A DNA stretch of 64,000 bases from Rhynchopus euleeides (Eukaryota; Euglenozoa; Diplonemea; Diplonemida; Diplonemidae). The stretch spans positions 1,736,001-1,800,000 of the forward strand of contig OY723309.1 in NCBI GenBank assembly GCA_963210315.1, read 5' to 3'. Both the position numbers and the translations under genes were made by a program. This document shows positions 1 to 9,481 of this stretch, in pieces. The notes below the pieces were generated by a model. The model was not told where the DNA came from. It saw only the letters and a list, made by a program, of their open reading frames with translations, and made no database searches. Within the stretch, counting starts at the first letter, position 1. Each line of letters begins with the position of its first letter.

Positions 1-1024
1 TTTTTTGGGGTCCTAAAAAATGTACCTCAGTTTCGTACCTTGCCTTTGTACCTGAACCACTCCCGACCGCAATATTTCGTTCTTTGCCTTTTCTGCGGTG
101 GTTCCGGCTCAGGTGGCACGATGTTGCCTCCCCAGTGCCTCGGCAAGGTCTTTCTTGTACCTGATTGGTGGGAATGTTGTGTTGTTGCGCCAGCTGAATG
201 AGTTCAGCCACCTTCTGGGTGTAGTACACCACGCAGTCTCAACAGCACGTATGAGAGTGTACCATGTGAGGACTCAACAAAGTCATTGGATAGGCATCTG
301 CCTGCCGACTCAACCCCCACAGTGCGACCGCAAGATCGTCAGGGATGTCTCAACGCCAGGGGAATACTCTCCCCTGGCGTTGTACAACCCTACTCTTAAT
401 CCTCGGGTCCTCTCCTGGAGGCGGTGGTGGCGGGCCCGCAACGCTTCGTACTTCCGGTACGGACTGGGGTAGTCTGCCCGGCTGACCCGCTCATCGCTTC
501 CTAGATCATCTGCTGCTCTGGAGCTGCCATCACTCACTGCCCACATCAGTTGGTGTAGGGGTAGGAGCAGGAGGAGTGGGAGGAGTAGGAGTGCAGGTGA
601 CATCTTTCTTGGCCAGCAAGGAACGCCGCTTTTCGCACGTGCGTGCAGTTGATGCACCACTGCATATATCTGTCGTCACCACGTCCCACTCGCTCTCCTA
701 TGTACCCAGCCCGACGGAGCACCCGAAATAATGTCGCCTCACGGATGTCGTGTGCCGTTTTCTTCTGACGCAGGTCTGCCACAACGCTCTCTGCCGGGAC
801 CCCGCACATCTCCCGTTTGGCGAGCGTCTTTCGAGCAAGGTACCCCTCTGCAGCAGCATCTGACACCTCTGCGAGGCCCTAGGCACACGGCATGTGTTGC
901 TCGGCGTGCTGGGTGAGCGTAGTGATACCCTTTCCTTGCAAAGAACGAAATACTGCGGTCGGGAGTGGTTCAGGTACAAAGGCAAGGTACGAAACTGAGG
1001 TACATTTTTTAGGACCCCAAAAAA
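1..1024. mobile_element. DNA element with 87-bp terminal inverted repeats
   Basis: Bases 1-87 and 938-1024 are inverted copies with one visible mismatch. The tips read TTTTTTGGGGTCCTAAAAAA and its complement. The inside has no long intact frame. The left tip is the first base of the window, so the left flank and any target-site duplication cannot be seen, and the repeat may extend further left. The superfamily is not recognisable. Confidence 0.8.
546..866 (-). pseudogene. Possible transposase helix-turn-helix remnant
   Basis: A 106-codon minus-strand frame lies inside the TIR element at 1-1024. Its first 70 residues look like a helical DNA-binding segment (motif REATLFRVLRRAGYIG, with basic residues after it), as in the N-terminal domains of many DDE transposases. 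The frame then degenerates into a Ser/Tyr-rich tail. No catalytic domain is seen beside it. It may be a decayed transposase or a chance frame. Confidence 0.22.
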
Positions 1025-1202
1025 TCATCACAAAAGTGCGCATCAGGTGTCACAAGTGGGCTCCAGACGGTTTCCGGGGGGGTATGGGTCGGATTTTCGG
1101 GTCAGATCAGGTATTAGGGCGGTTCTGATGGTATGTTGAAAAATGTGGTTTTGTACGGGCTTATGACCCCCCCTACCCCCCCCCCCCCCCCACCCCCCCT
1201 TT
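1025..1202. repeat. Weakly similar to the right end of the 18105-19252 element
   Basis: The segment contains TTGAAAAAT, then a GT-rich stretch, then GACCCCCCCTA and a poly-C run. The right arm of the TA-flanked element ending at 19252 has the same order. The match is short and diverged, so this is at most a decayed relative. No gene is seen. Confidence 0.3.
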
Positions 1203-1262
1203 CACGGTGGGATCTTGTAAATTTTACATGTAAAAATACCGATTTTTACATGTATAATTACG
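1203..1262 (+). repeat. Left-end sequence of the ACATGTA foldback family
   Basis: Begins CACGGTGGGATCTTGTAAAT and continues through a palindrome of TTTTTACATGTA words. The same end is found at 25413, and inverted copies end at 11560 and 26781. Past 1262 the foldback sequence stops and unrelated AT-rich repeats follow, so this copy is truncated or interrupted. Confidence 0.7.
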
Positions 1263-1289
1263 GCTTACGGTCTACGTAGAGTTTTGGGT

Positions 1290-1440
1290 ATTTATTAGAG
1301 TCTCGGGATTCAGCCAGATTTATTAGAGTTCTAATTAGGCGATTATTAGAGTCAAAATGAATTTATTAGAGTCTGATTAGGCGATTATTAGGGTATAATT
1401 AGACTCTAATAATCACCTAATAATCGCCTAATTAGAGTGA
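1290..1440. repeat. TTATTAGAGTC palindromic repeat
   Basis: Several copies of TTATTAGAGTC and CTAATTAGGCGATTATTAG occur here, with their reverse complements at 1400-1436. Together they form an imperfect hairpin. The related words CTAATTAGACTCTAATTAG reappear at 7150-7180, just outside the pogo-like element. No coding content. Confidence 0.6.
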
Positions 1441-1525
1441 TGTGCCTGTGTTGTGGGGAGAGGAAGTGGTCACGAAAAGGGGCAGGAATGGGGCTGTCGG
1501 GCCAGTCGAAAGTTTTTGGGGTCAA

Positions 1526-1607
1526 AAAAAATCGCAAAAAATCACAAACGGACCACAAAAAATCGCAAAAAATCACAAAAGGCGGTCGCGATTTTTTGCG
1601 ATTTTTT
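1526..1607. repeat. Inverted clusters of AAAAAATCGC decamers
   Basis: A-rich decamers AAAAAATCGC and AAAAAATCAC run on the + strand, then reverse to GCGATTTTTT around GGCGGTC, making a strong hairpin. Similar clusters lie at 2145-2203, 4346-4356, 4640-4672, 5141-5263 and 5887-5923. All are inside the 1489-5956 composite, usually at junctions between its blocks. Confidence 0.75.
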
Positions 1608-2154
1608 GTCCTGGGCAAGACGTTAAACTACCTGGGAGGGCTTCCCCAGACCATGACGGGTGCTTGCACCAGGAGTTTGAAACAGCCACTCATGCCTTGC
1701 GATGCTCAAGTGCCTGCTGGACCCCTATGTCCTTCAGGCCCCAAAGCAGGCAACGATATGGGAGCAACCTAACAGGGGAGGTGAAGAGGGCACGGGTCTT
1801 AGCCTGATGACACACTGCAACCTCAAGGTGACTGGCGACACCTCTCCCACAGTCTGCGGCGACTCTGCCGTGGCGACAAGGCTTCCTGTCATGGGAGATC
1901 GCTGCGTGGATCAACGTGGCACCACCCGTGTGCTCGGCAGGTTGTTCCGGCACCTGTTTTCTCCGTGTCATGCTTTTCGTGAGCGTGTCAGGGATGTTGG
2001 CACACGCTGGGGAGGGTTCACATGATGACATAACATATATCAGAAGCACACACCCACGTGGCGCTGTCCTTGGCAGGACTTTGAAAGTGCCGCCTTGATA
2101 TCCTTGTTGGATAGAACCCTCATATCACACCCTCAATCAGCTGACGATTTTTTG
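1608..2154 (+). repeat. 547-bp direct repeat, copy 1
   Basis: Appears identical to 5264-5810. It starts GTCCTGGGCAAGACGTTAAA and ends in a GATTTTTTG tract. Frames of 107-119 codons are open on both strands, but the two copies show no differences, so they give no test of coding constraint. Confidence 0.92.
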
Positions 2155-2203
2155 TGTTTTTTTGTGATTTTTTTTGTGATTTTTTGCGTTTTTTTGCGAT
2201 TTT

Positions 2204-4258
2204 TTGTATAGGGGCGTAGTGTCGAACATTGAGCTCGCTCTCGACTTCGAGGTGTACACAGGCATGCAGCTCCCCCGGGCGACGGAGGGGACCAGCGACC
2301 TCCCCCTCCCGCCACTCAGGGAGCGTGGACGTGTCCTATGGACGTTGATGAAGCACGTGATGCAACTCTGCCAACGCACACAACTCGGTAAGCCGTGGCC
2401 TGCCGAGCGGCAGGACCGAGTGGGGTGCCTCTCCTCCGTCGGCGCAGGGGAAGTATGGGGTGGCGTCGTTCCCAGACCCATCTTTGCCGGGGGCGCTGAG
2501 ACGATCACCGCCATTGAGAACAGCGCCAAACGTGCCGCGCGGGTCCAGAAGGGCGACCTGACCTGGGGTAGTGACGTATACCCAGACTACTCCGGGATCA
2601 ACAGAGCGGGGCGTGCCGCAGCGTGGGAAACCCCCGGGCCTGGACCGACCCGTAGCGCCTCTCCAGTGCTTGTGCCTGATCACCTGGCCATACACGACAA
2701 GGCGCGGGTCTGCAACGCGCATTCCAAACCGAGGTGTGACCTCTGCGATGGCCAGGAGCGCAATTACCAGACGCATCTGGAAGCGTGCTGTCGCGCGCAC
2801 CACTCGCATGACGACGGCCTGTCTGTACGGTGCTGCAAGAAGCACAAGATGACGAGGTGTGGTACATGCGCCAAGGCGGAGACCTGCTGCGAGGCGGGCC
2901 ACCACGAACCACCCACTGAAGAGGACAGCGAGATGTGCTCTGCTGATGATGACGGCAGCGGCGATGGGCGCTCCGCGGGTGGCCCCTCGAACGGCGGCGA
3001 CGATGAGGTGGACTCCTGCGACGACAACGACGCGGATGGGGACAGCCCCCCTGCCGCTGGGGGCGGAGACGGGGATGCCGGCCTCAGCGAGCGCGACGAA
3101 GCCGCCGACGCGCCCTCGGCGGCCGCCGACGATGATGATGATGGACCCCCATCTGAGGGATGTGAGACCGCACTGGGACAGGTTGCCACTGAGAGCGCCG
3201 CCAGTTATGTTTATGAGAGTGGCCCAGTGCCAGTGAGGGTGGAGCCCCTCTGCTCAGATGTGTCTTATCCTGGTGTGGACGAGGTTGTGGCATGCTGCGA
3301 CCTCGAGCTACCGCCAGCCCCTTCTCTCTCTTCCCTGCCTCTTCCTAGCCTGCTTAAGAGGCTGGCTGACGTGCGGGACGTGGCTGATGCCACGCCTTTC
3401 AACAAAAGACAAGCTACCTGCACCGTAGTCAGCTCCTTGAGTGGCCCTTGTCCTGATATCTCGTCGCTTAGACCTTTCCCCGACGCGGCATCCCCTCCCC
3501 CTTTGCCGGAGAACACCCCACCTCCCTTTCGTCTTGTCACTGACCCGGGTACACAGACAGCCGGCGGGCTCGGCAAATCAGCAAAGGTGCTTTCATCAAA
3601 GCGCACTGCCCAGTCGTCGCAGTCTGAACCTGGATTCACCTTCCTGCCCCCTCATGTCCCATCTGCCGCAAAGAGAGAGGCGGATGCCCTTGGCGCGCCC
3701 GACATCCCGCCACCGGGAAAAACACCTGCAACTTGCGCAACGGTTAGCGCCTTGGACGTCCGGCCTTTCCCAGGCTTACTTCCCCTACCCCTCTGCAAGG
3801 GTACTCATTGCCCCTCGTTCCTCTCACCCCGCCCCCAGGGCGCCCCTGTTGTAAAACCAAAGGCCGTTGGGCCATCTGACTCGAAACCTCCAGCAGTGGC
3901 TACCGGCTTCCTGTTTGATGCGCCAAGCCGGCCGACAACTAACAGTAAAGTCAAGGCATGGAGGTGGTTACTTCCCCCTTGCGCGATTGATCCCATTCCC
4001 CACAAGGTTCGTCTGTCGAAGATCCATCGGCAGAAACGTTTCCGAGCCCGGGCTTTCCCTTTTGACCCCCCCCGCCAGATCAGGCGTTCATCAGACTTCC
4101 TTCCCAGTAAGTGGAAGGTCCCGCGCTATTTTCAACGCGCGGCCGAGGTATCACCTTCCGAGCTTCATTCGGTGGAGCCTCCGACCTTCAGTGTTCACGT
4201 GCCTTTCCCTATTTTAACAAACGAAAGGAGCAGATCGCGCCCGTGTGGTGTGACTTAG
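2204..4258 (+). CDS. Cys-rich, Pro-rich protein of composite transposon; 5' truncated
   Basis: A long open frame of 684 codons begins right after a GATTTTTTGC tract and has no ATG at its edge (first codon TTG; first ATG at 2264), so its 5' part seems lost. The first 60 residues contain LDFEVYTG and then a hydrophobic RGRVLWTLMKHVM segment. This recalls the middle of piggyBac-type transposases, but the match is short. Residues near 165-235 are Cys/His-rich with CxxC pairs (RCDLC, RCGTC). A long acidic stretch follows, then a Pro/Ser-rich C-terminal half. The element's AGGAA flanks do not fit piggyBac. It may be a transposon accessory protein or a decayed transposase. Confidence 0.4.
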   Translation: MYRGVVSNIELALDFEVYTGMQLPRATEGTSDLPLPPLRERGRVLWTLMKHVMQLCQRTQLGKPWPAERQDRVGCLSSVGAGEVWGGVVPRPIFAGGAETITAIENSAKRAARVQKGDLTWGSDVYPDYSGINRAGRAAAWETPGPGPTRSASPVLVPDHLAIHDKARVCNAHSKPRCDLCDGQERNYQTHLEACCRAHHSHDDGLSVRCCKKHKMTRCGTCAKAETCCEAGHHEPPTEEDSEMCSADDDGSGDGRSAGGPSNGGDDEVDSCDDNDADGDSPPAAGGGDGDAGLSERDEAADAPSAAADDDDDGPPSEGCETALGQVATESAASYVYESGPVPVRVEPLCSDVSYPGVDEVVACCDLELPPAPSLSSLPLPSLLKRLADVRDVADATPFNKRQATCTVVSSLSGPCPDISSLRPFPDAASPPPLPENTPPPFRLVTDPGTQTAGGLGKSAKVLSSKRTAQSSQSEPGFTFLPPHVPSAAKREADALGAPDIPPPGKTPATCATVSALDVRPFPGLLPLPLCKGTHCPSFLSPRPQGAPVVKPKAVGPSDSKPPAVATGFLFDAPSRPTTNSKVKAWRWLLPPCAIDPIPHKVRLSKIHRQKRFRARAFPFDPPRQIRRSSDFLPSKWKVPRYFQRAAEVSPSELHSVEPPTFSVHVPFPILTNERSRSRPCGVT

Positions 4259-4650
4259 TAACTGACTTGGATAGCGTATCAGTTCTCGTGCGTCGTCTTT
4301 CGTAGACGTTCTGTACGATGCGGATCCGCTAATCCAACATAGCAAACGATTTTTTGTTCCGAAGCGCACCCGCTGCATCCCCTCTCCCACCATCTTTCGT
4401 TCGGCGGCTATTCCGCGCTCTTTTCAACGCGTCGTCGCGAAGATTGCGCCTCAGTACCAGCAGGCGCAATCTCCGGCTTCCAGTGTGTGTGTGTCCCCCC
4501 TCCTTTACAGCGCAACGAGGAGGAGAGCGAAACCGTGTGGTGTCACGTAGAGCAAAAGTAGGATAGCGGGCCCGGTTCCTCACGGTATGGTCCTTCGGGG
4601 CCAGGCTGCGATGCCAGCACGCTAACCCAAATTGCAATACGATTTTTTGT
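4130..4650 (+). repeat. Diverged tandem duplication, about 290-bp unit
   Basis: The order TTTTCAACGCG, a GTGTGGTGT(G/C)AC box, GGATAGCG, then CTAA(T/C)CCAA and an ACGATTTTTTG tract occurs twice, from about 4130 and again from about 4420. The two units are clearly diverged. The end of the preceding reading frame lies in the first unit. Confidence 0.55.
4271..4356 (+). repeat. 86-bp direct repeat, copy 1
   Basis: The same 86 bases recur at 5814-5899, starting ATAGCGTATCAGTTCTCGTG and ending in a GATTTTTTG tract. The copies look identical. Together with the 547-bp repeat they show that the right end of the composite was assembled from duplicated internal blocks. Confidence 0.9.
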
Positions 4651-4769
4651 GATTTTTTGTGATTTTTTTTTGCGCCGGAAATTTTTTTTTGGGTGGGGGT
4701 ACCTGTAGGAAAGTACCCCTCTGGACAGGGGTACTTCACCCAATTGGAGTTTCCCAGTAAGGGGTATCA

Positions 4770-5140
4770 AGAGGCACCCCATGGCCAAAATGACCCCACC
4801 ACGATCCGCACGGGCCCCAAATATTCAAAAGAACGGGGTTTTGAAAAATCCGAGAGGGGGGTCCCGCTGGGTGGGGAGATGGGGTGTGGTGTGCTGCCTG
4901 CTGGGTGGGCTGGAATGGTAGAAACTAGCCCAGCCCTCTTTTACGCCGCGGCCTCGCTACAGCAGCTCAACCCCGGTCACGCGGCTTGTTTGCCTTCGAG
5001 CATTGTTGTTCGGGTTGTGCATGTTTCTGCGCTAAGAGCCCGACGGCAAAAGTAGAACCTGCTGCGCTAGCCCCACCATGCCAGCCTCAGTCCGACAGGA
5101 CGCGCGCAGGTACCGGGCCCCCTCTGCACTGGAAACTCAC
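4770..5140. repeat. Repeat shared with 37260-38000
   Basis: Two landmarks are common to both places. One is GACCCCA..(A/G)TGATCCGCAC followed by CAAATA and CAAAAGAA-like words (4783-4825; 37282-37325). The other is CAGCCTCAGT(C/A)CGACAGGAC with CGCGCAGG after it (5085-5115; 37940-37975). Spacing differs, so these are diverged copies of one repeat family. Confidence 0.55.
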
Positions 5141-5263
5141 AAAAAATCGCAAAAAAATCGCAAAAAATCACAAACGGGACACCAAAAATCACAAAAAATC
5201 ACAAAAGGCGGTCGCGATTTTTTGCGATTTTTTGCGATTTTTTGCGATTTTTTGCGATTTTTT

Positions 5264-5810
5264 GTCCTGGGCAAGACGTTAAACTACCTGGGAGGGCTTC
5301 CCCAGACCATGACGGGTGCTTGCACCAGGAGTTTGAAACAGCCACTCATGCCTTGCGATGCTCAAGTGCCTGCTGGACCCCTATGTCCTTCAGGCCCCAA
5401 AGCAGGCAACGATATGGGAGCAACCTAACAGGGGAGGTGAAGAGGGCACGGGTCTTAGCCTGATGACACACTGCAACCTCAAGGTGACTGGCGACACCTC
5501 TCCCACAGTCTGCGGCGACTCTGCCGTGGCGACAAGGCTTCCTGTCATGGGAGATCGCTGCGTGGATCAACGTGGCACCACCCGTGTGCTCGGCAGGTTG
5601 TTCCGGCACCTGTTTTCTCCGTGTCATGCTTTTCGTGAGCGTGTCAGGGATGTTGGCACACGCTGGGGAGGGTTCACATGATGACATAACATATATCAGA
5701 AGCACACACCCACGTGGCGCTGTCCTTGGCAGGACTTTGAAAGTGCCGCCTTGATATCCTTGTTGGATAGAACCCTCATATCACACCCTCAATCAGCTGA
5801 CGATTTTTTG
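5264..5810 (+). repeat. 547-bp direct repeat, copy 2
   Basis: Copy of 1608-2154 at an offset of 3656 bp with no difference found by eye. It is preceded by a longer run of GATTTTTTGC decamers than copy 1. Its right side joins directly to the 86-bp repeat at 5814-5899. Confidence 0.92.
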
Positions 5811-5956
5811 TATATAGCGTATCAGTTCTCGTGCGTCGTCTTTCGTAGACGTTCTGTACGATGCGGATCCGCTAATCCAACATAGCAAACGATTTTTTGT
5901 GTTTTTTTGTGATTTTTTTTTGACCAGAAAAAATTTCGACTGGCCCGACAGCCCCA

Positions 5957-7183
5957 AGGAAGGCTCTTGGGTTCTGGGAGAGTGTGCCTGCGTGCGTCCT
6001 GTCGATCTGTGTATGCTTGGGAGCGCAGCAGCCTCTACAGTTGCTTCTGTGGGGAACGTATCTGTGAGAAACCTTTGGCTGGGCACCCTCCCAAGTGCAA
6101 GAGCGTTCCCGTTCGCTCCAAGAGCGGAGGCACCTTCCTTTCGAGGATGTGTGGGACCACACCGAGCACGATGCGCCACCTCATTGTCGACACAGTTTTG
6201 GCCTTCTGAGAGTCTTGACTTGGAGGCGTCATTGCTCATATCAACGTCGATCATTGCCACATTCGCGTTGCTGTCGATCCGCAGGGTTGACATCGGGAAA
6301 GAACAGCCCGGCACCTTCCACCAAGGTCCCGGGCATGACCTTAAACTGCCCAGGCTTCTCATACCATGACGGGCACTTGTGCCAGGGAATGAAACAGCAG
6401 GGGGTGGCTCCCCTGGACCATCAAGGGTGCTTGCATCAGGAGTCCTGAACAGATGGCGAGGCGTCTCCGTGATCCCTTGTAGGCATGGCAAGCCACTCTG
6501 GTAGCACCAGGGCAGAAACGGCGCCAAGGGTAAAACCAAGTCTATAGACTCATACGAACCTAGATCATGATCACTACGAGCAGCCTTCGGGTCGCGTCTA
6601 GAAGTAGTTGACACTCTCCCACCCGACGCGCATGTGCAGGGCCCCCGAAGTAAACAAAAAAAACAGCTGCAGGCCGGTGGGAGGTCGCTCTTCTACCACA
6701 GCCACTTCTCCTGCGTGGCCTGGAGTAGGTGGCCTTCTTCCCCTTCGGCTTTGCCGCCGGCTTCGATGCATGTTTATGTTTGCAACCTCATGCAATGAAG
6801 GGACTCGAACACAAAGGAGCAGCAGTACCCGCAGCAGGCAGTGTTTACGTACGGTGCCTGCTGCGAGAAGAGCCACATCTCACCTCCGCACAGGTCTGTC
6901 ACCACAACCTCTCCACAATGTTTCATCCGAATGTGCGCTGTAATGTGACTATGGAGCGTCTGATTTTCACAGATACCTTCTGTGCAGGCTTTGGGTTCCT
7001 CACTTGCCGGACCTTGGCAGGGTGCTGCTGCTGCTGACGGAGCTCTCAGACACTGCCCGCTTCGGCATATCGCCCCTGTCCCCCGGCTCGCGCCTGTAAC
7101 GCGTGGTCTGGGCGCTTTCTCTTGGGTGTAATCTCACCTCGAAATACTCTCAATAACACCCTAATTAGACTCTAATTAGAGCA
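5957..7183. other. Decayed repeat DNA without a gene
   Basis: No frame here resembles a protein. A third, diverged copy of the 547-bp repeat can be followed at 6336-6450 (ACCTTAAACTGCCCAGG, then CCATGACGGGCACTTGTGCC). The segment ends in CTAATTAG words like those at 1330-1436. Confidence 0.6.
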
Positions 7184-7375
7184 TACCGTATACGTAAATA
7201 TTATGGAACGTAAATATTATGGAACGGGCCCATTTTTGGCCGGTCCGTTCCATAATATTTACGTTCCAAAATATTTACAGGGCCAGTTCGGGACTCGGTG
7301 GTGAGGACGGCTTGCGTCAGGAATCGCGCGAAAAGTGCACGAGTAGGTCCCGTCAGGGACTCTGTACGCCGTCCG

Positions 7376-9481
7376 ATGAAAAATGAACAGGGCAAGGTGG
7401 CGAGTGCCGTCGCTACGGGGATGGAGGCACCTGACTTCACCGCTGCTCTCGCTGGGAAGAAACGTGGCCGTGCCCGCCTGCTCACTCCCCAGGAGGAGGC
7501 TGAGGTCCTCGCTGTTGTGAACAGCGTTCGGCGTGCAGGGGGGGTTGTGAACCCGTTCACGGTTAGTGCCACAGCTCGGGCCATCCTGAAGCTGTCGGAC
7601 ACCAGTGAGCGGGTTGAGGGGGACACTACGGCGGGGGTGGAATGGGGGCGGAAGTTCATGCTGCGCAATGGGTTCTCGTTGCGCGTCGCCACGTCCAGCT
7701 TTGTGAAGCCGAGCCCTGAGGTGGAGGCGGCGCAGAAGGAGTTCGTGGAAGAGGTCCGCATCGCCCAGGAAACCTACGACATCCCCCCAGAACTGGTTGT
7801 GAATGCCGACCACACTGGAATCCCGTTCGTTCCCTCGTCAAATCGTACATACGCACCTAAAGGGTCGAAGAATGTCCACGTTCGTCAGGGGACGCGGGCA
7901 AGCGTCACGGGTCTGCTGGCGATTGCTTCCTCCGGGCACCAGCTCCCCCCCCAGGTCATCTACGCGGGGAAGACGAAGAGGGTGCACGCCGTTCCCACTT
8001 CCAAGCACCAAAGGAAGGTGCGGAAGTGGTGCTTCTCCCACACAAAATCTCACTGGGCCAATGAGACGACCACCATCGAGTGGGTGGAGAAGATCCTTGT
8101 TCCCTACCGGGACAAGATGGTCGAGAAGTTGGGCCTCCCCTCGGATCAAAAGATGATCCTGATCTACGACAACTTCACGGGCCAGACCACCCCCAAGGTC
8201 CTCGAATTGTTGGAGGCCTCCCTCGTCGTCCCTGTCCTTGTGCCGGCCGGCATGACTGGTGTGCTGCAGCCTCTGGACCTCACCGTGAACTGCCTAGTGA
8301 AGAGGTCCTTGCGGACCCAGTTCGCTGAGTGGTACAACAAGAAGGTGCAGCGCATGGTCCGCCGCCAGAGGGAGAAGGGAGGAAACGACGATGGTACTGT
8401 TGTGGCGTCCAAAATCATTCTGACCGTGAAAAGCGTCCGTCACAGGCACCTGAAGTGGCTGATCCGTGCTCTCCGGAGTGTGAAGAAGTCCACGATCATT
8501 GGTGGTTTCACGAAGGCGGGACTCCTGGGGGAGGGTGGTGTGTCTGTCCTGGAGGGTGGTCTGCAGGTGCCCGCGGAAGACGAGGAGATGGATGGACCTG
8601 AAATCAAGCTCTCCGAGACTGAGAAGGAACCGCTGGGAGAATTTGCCAAGTGTGCCAAGGAGATGGAGGAATTCCTCCTGACACTCGAGGAGGAAGTGAC
8701 CAGCGGCAAGCGCCAGGAGGAGGACGAGACCCCAGCTTCCGCCGAGGACGGGGATGATGATGATGATGACGAGGATGACAATGATGATGACGATGAGGAG
8801 GATGCTGACGATGAGATGATGAATGCTACTTCTCCGCATGGTGATCTTCCCGCCACCCGTGATTGTCCTCCCCCGGATGCTCTCCAGGAACCCCCACAGG
8901 CGCCTCCTGCCCCTCCGAGCCTTCAGCACACCGCGCGCACCGTGGTGTTCCCCGTGAAGAGGCCCGTCTCCGCTCCATACAGATTGTACGAGAGCGACCT
9001 CGAGTACCTCTTCTCTGTCCTGGCCCATCGGAGGCTGACTACGTTCATGGGGGCGTCCCCCTACGACACAGCCCCGATTGACAGGAACGCTTCCGCCGCG
9101 GCCTACATCATCAACACTCAGCCGAAGTTGAACGCTGGCTACCACTGGGTGTTGTTGGTGAGGCAAGGCTGCAACTTCCAGTGCATTGACTCCCTCGGGC
9201 CGTCTCAGCTGGTGACACCCCTCACTTCGTACATCACTGAGATGTTTCCGTGGTGCACCTTCCTCCCGACACTGCACATGGGCGTGCAGAGCGACGACTG
9301 GAGATGCGGCTTCTTCTGCTTGTGGTGGGCTGTCAACCTCTGCAGCAAGGTCGGCAGCACTGACGGCTTCCCGTCCCGGGACTTTTACGCATCCCCCCCT
9401 CCGACCTTCGAGGCAAAAGCGCTTGACATTCTGAACATGCGCATTTCAGCTCTGGAGTACATGCACCACCACAGCACATAG
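7376..9481 (+). CDS. DDE transposase (pogo/CENP-B-like) fused to Ulp1-type cysteine protease
   Basis: 701 residues from ATG 7376, the first ATG in frame, which lies just past the terminal sequence shared with the MITEs. Residues about 30-115 form a CENP-B-like helix-turn-helix region. A DDE domain follows with D145 (VVNADHTG), D265 (LIYDNFTG) and D301 (LQPLDLTV), a DD35D spacing as in pogo/Fot1-type enzymes (DDE_1 family). Next come a Glu-rich coil and a run of about 25 Asp/Glu. The last 170 residues look like a Ulp1/SENP (C48) peptidase: H590 in YHWVLLV, D605 in CIDSL, Q638 and C644 in VQSDDWRCGFF. The Gln-to-Cys distance of six matches yeast Ulp1. Transposition by the first part is a family inference; the protease might remove SUMO-like modifiers from the transposase or host chromatin. 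No stop or frameshift is present. Confidence 0.88.
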   Translation: MKNEQGKVASAVATGMEAPDFTAALAGKKRGRARLLTPQEEAEVLAVVNSVRRAGGVVNPFTVSATARAILKLSDTSERVEGDTTAGVEWGRKFMLRNGFSLRVATSSFVKPSPEVEAAQKEFVEEVRIAQETYDIPPELVVNADHTGIPFVPSSNRTYAPKGSKNVHVRQGTRASVTGLLAIASSGHQLPPQVIYAGKTKRVHAVPTSKHQRKVRKWCFSHTKSHWANETTTIEWVEKILVPYRDKMVEKLGLPSDQKMILIYDNFTGQTTPKVLELLEASLVVPVLVPAGMTGVLQPLDLTVNCLVKRSLRTQFAEWYNKKVQRMVRRQREKGGNDDGTVVASKIILTVKSVRHRHLKWLIRALRSVKKSTIIGGFTKAGLLGEGGVSVLEGGLQVPAEDEEMDGPEIKLSETEKEPLGEFAKCAKEMEEFLLTLEEEVTSGKRQEEDETPASAEDGDDDDDDEDDNDDDDEEDADDEMMNATSPHGDLPATRDCPPPDALQEPPQAPPAPPSLQHTARTVVFPVKRPVSAPYRLYESDLEYLFSVLAHRRLTTFMGASPYDTAPIDRNASAAAYIINTQPKLNAGYHWVLLVRQGCNFQCIDSLGPSQLVTPLTSYITEMFPWCTFLPTLHMGVQSDDWRCGFFCLWWAVNLCSKVGSTDGFPSRDFYASPPPTFEAKALDILNMRISALEYMHHHST

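Larger units (their letters stand above)
1489..5956. mobile_element. 4.47-kb composite transposon with TIRs and AGGAA duplication
   Basis: The left end TGGGGCTGTCGGGCCAGTCG at 1489 is repeated inverted, ending at 5956. Similarity continues inward for about 45 bp into A-rich tracts. The element is flanked on both sides by AGGAA (1484-1488 and 5957-5961), which looks like a 5-bp target-site duplication. Inside are a 547-bp direct duplication near each end and a 2-kb Cys- and Pro-rich reading frame. The 5-bp duplication does not fit piggyBac (TTAA) or Tc1/mariner (TA), so the superfamily is open. Confidence 0.65.

Noticed and set aside
1690..2049. 119-codon minus-strand frame repeated exactly at 5346-5705
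   Set aside because: The DNA repeat is identical, so conservation of the frame is automatic. Overlapping plus-strand frames are open too, and nothing resembles a domain.
2204..2400. Definite piggyBac assignment from LDFEVYTG
   Set aside because: The match is eight residues at a truncated edge, and the element's 5-bp AGGAA flanks are not the TTAA expected for piggyBac.
5793..6614. 273-codon minus-strand frame
   Set aside because: It runs across the composite border, the 86-bp repeat and decayed DNA, and shows no domain-like pattern.
7298..7375. Upstream extension of the pogo transposase from a GTG codon
   Set aside because: This stretch is terminal sequence shared with non-coding MITEs. The first ATG is at 7376, and nuclear genes rarely start at GTG.
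8294..9277. 327-codon minus-strand frame
   Set aside because: It is antisense to the transposase-Ulp1 gene, whose DDE and protease motifs are all on the + strand.
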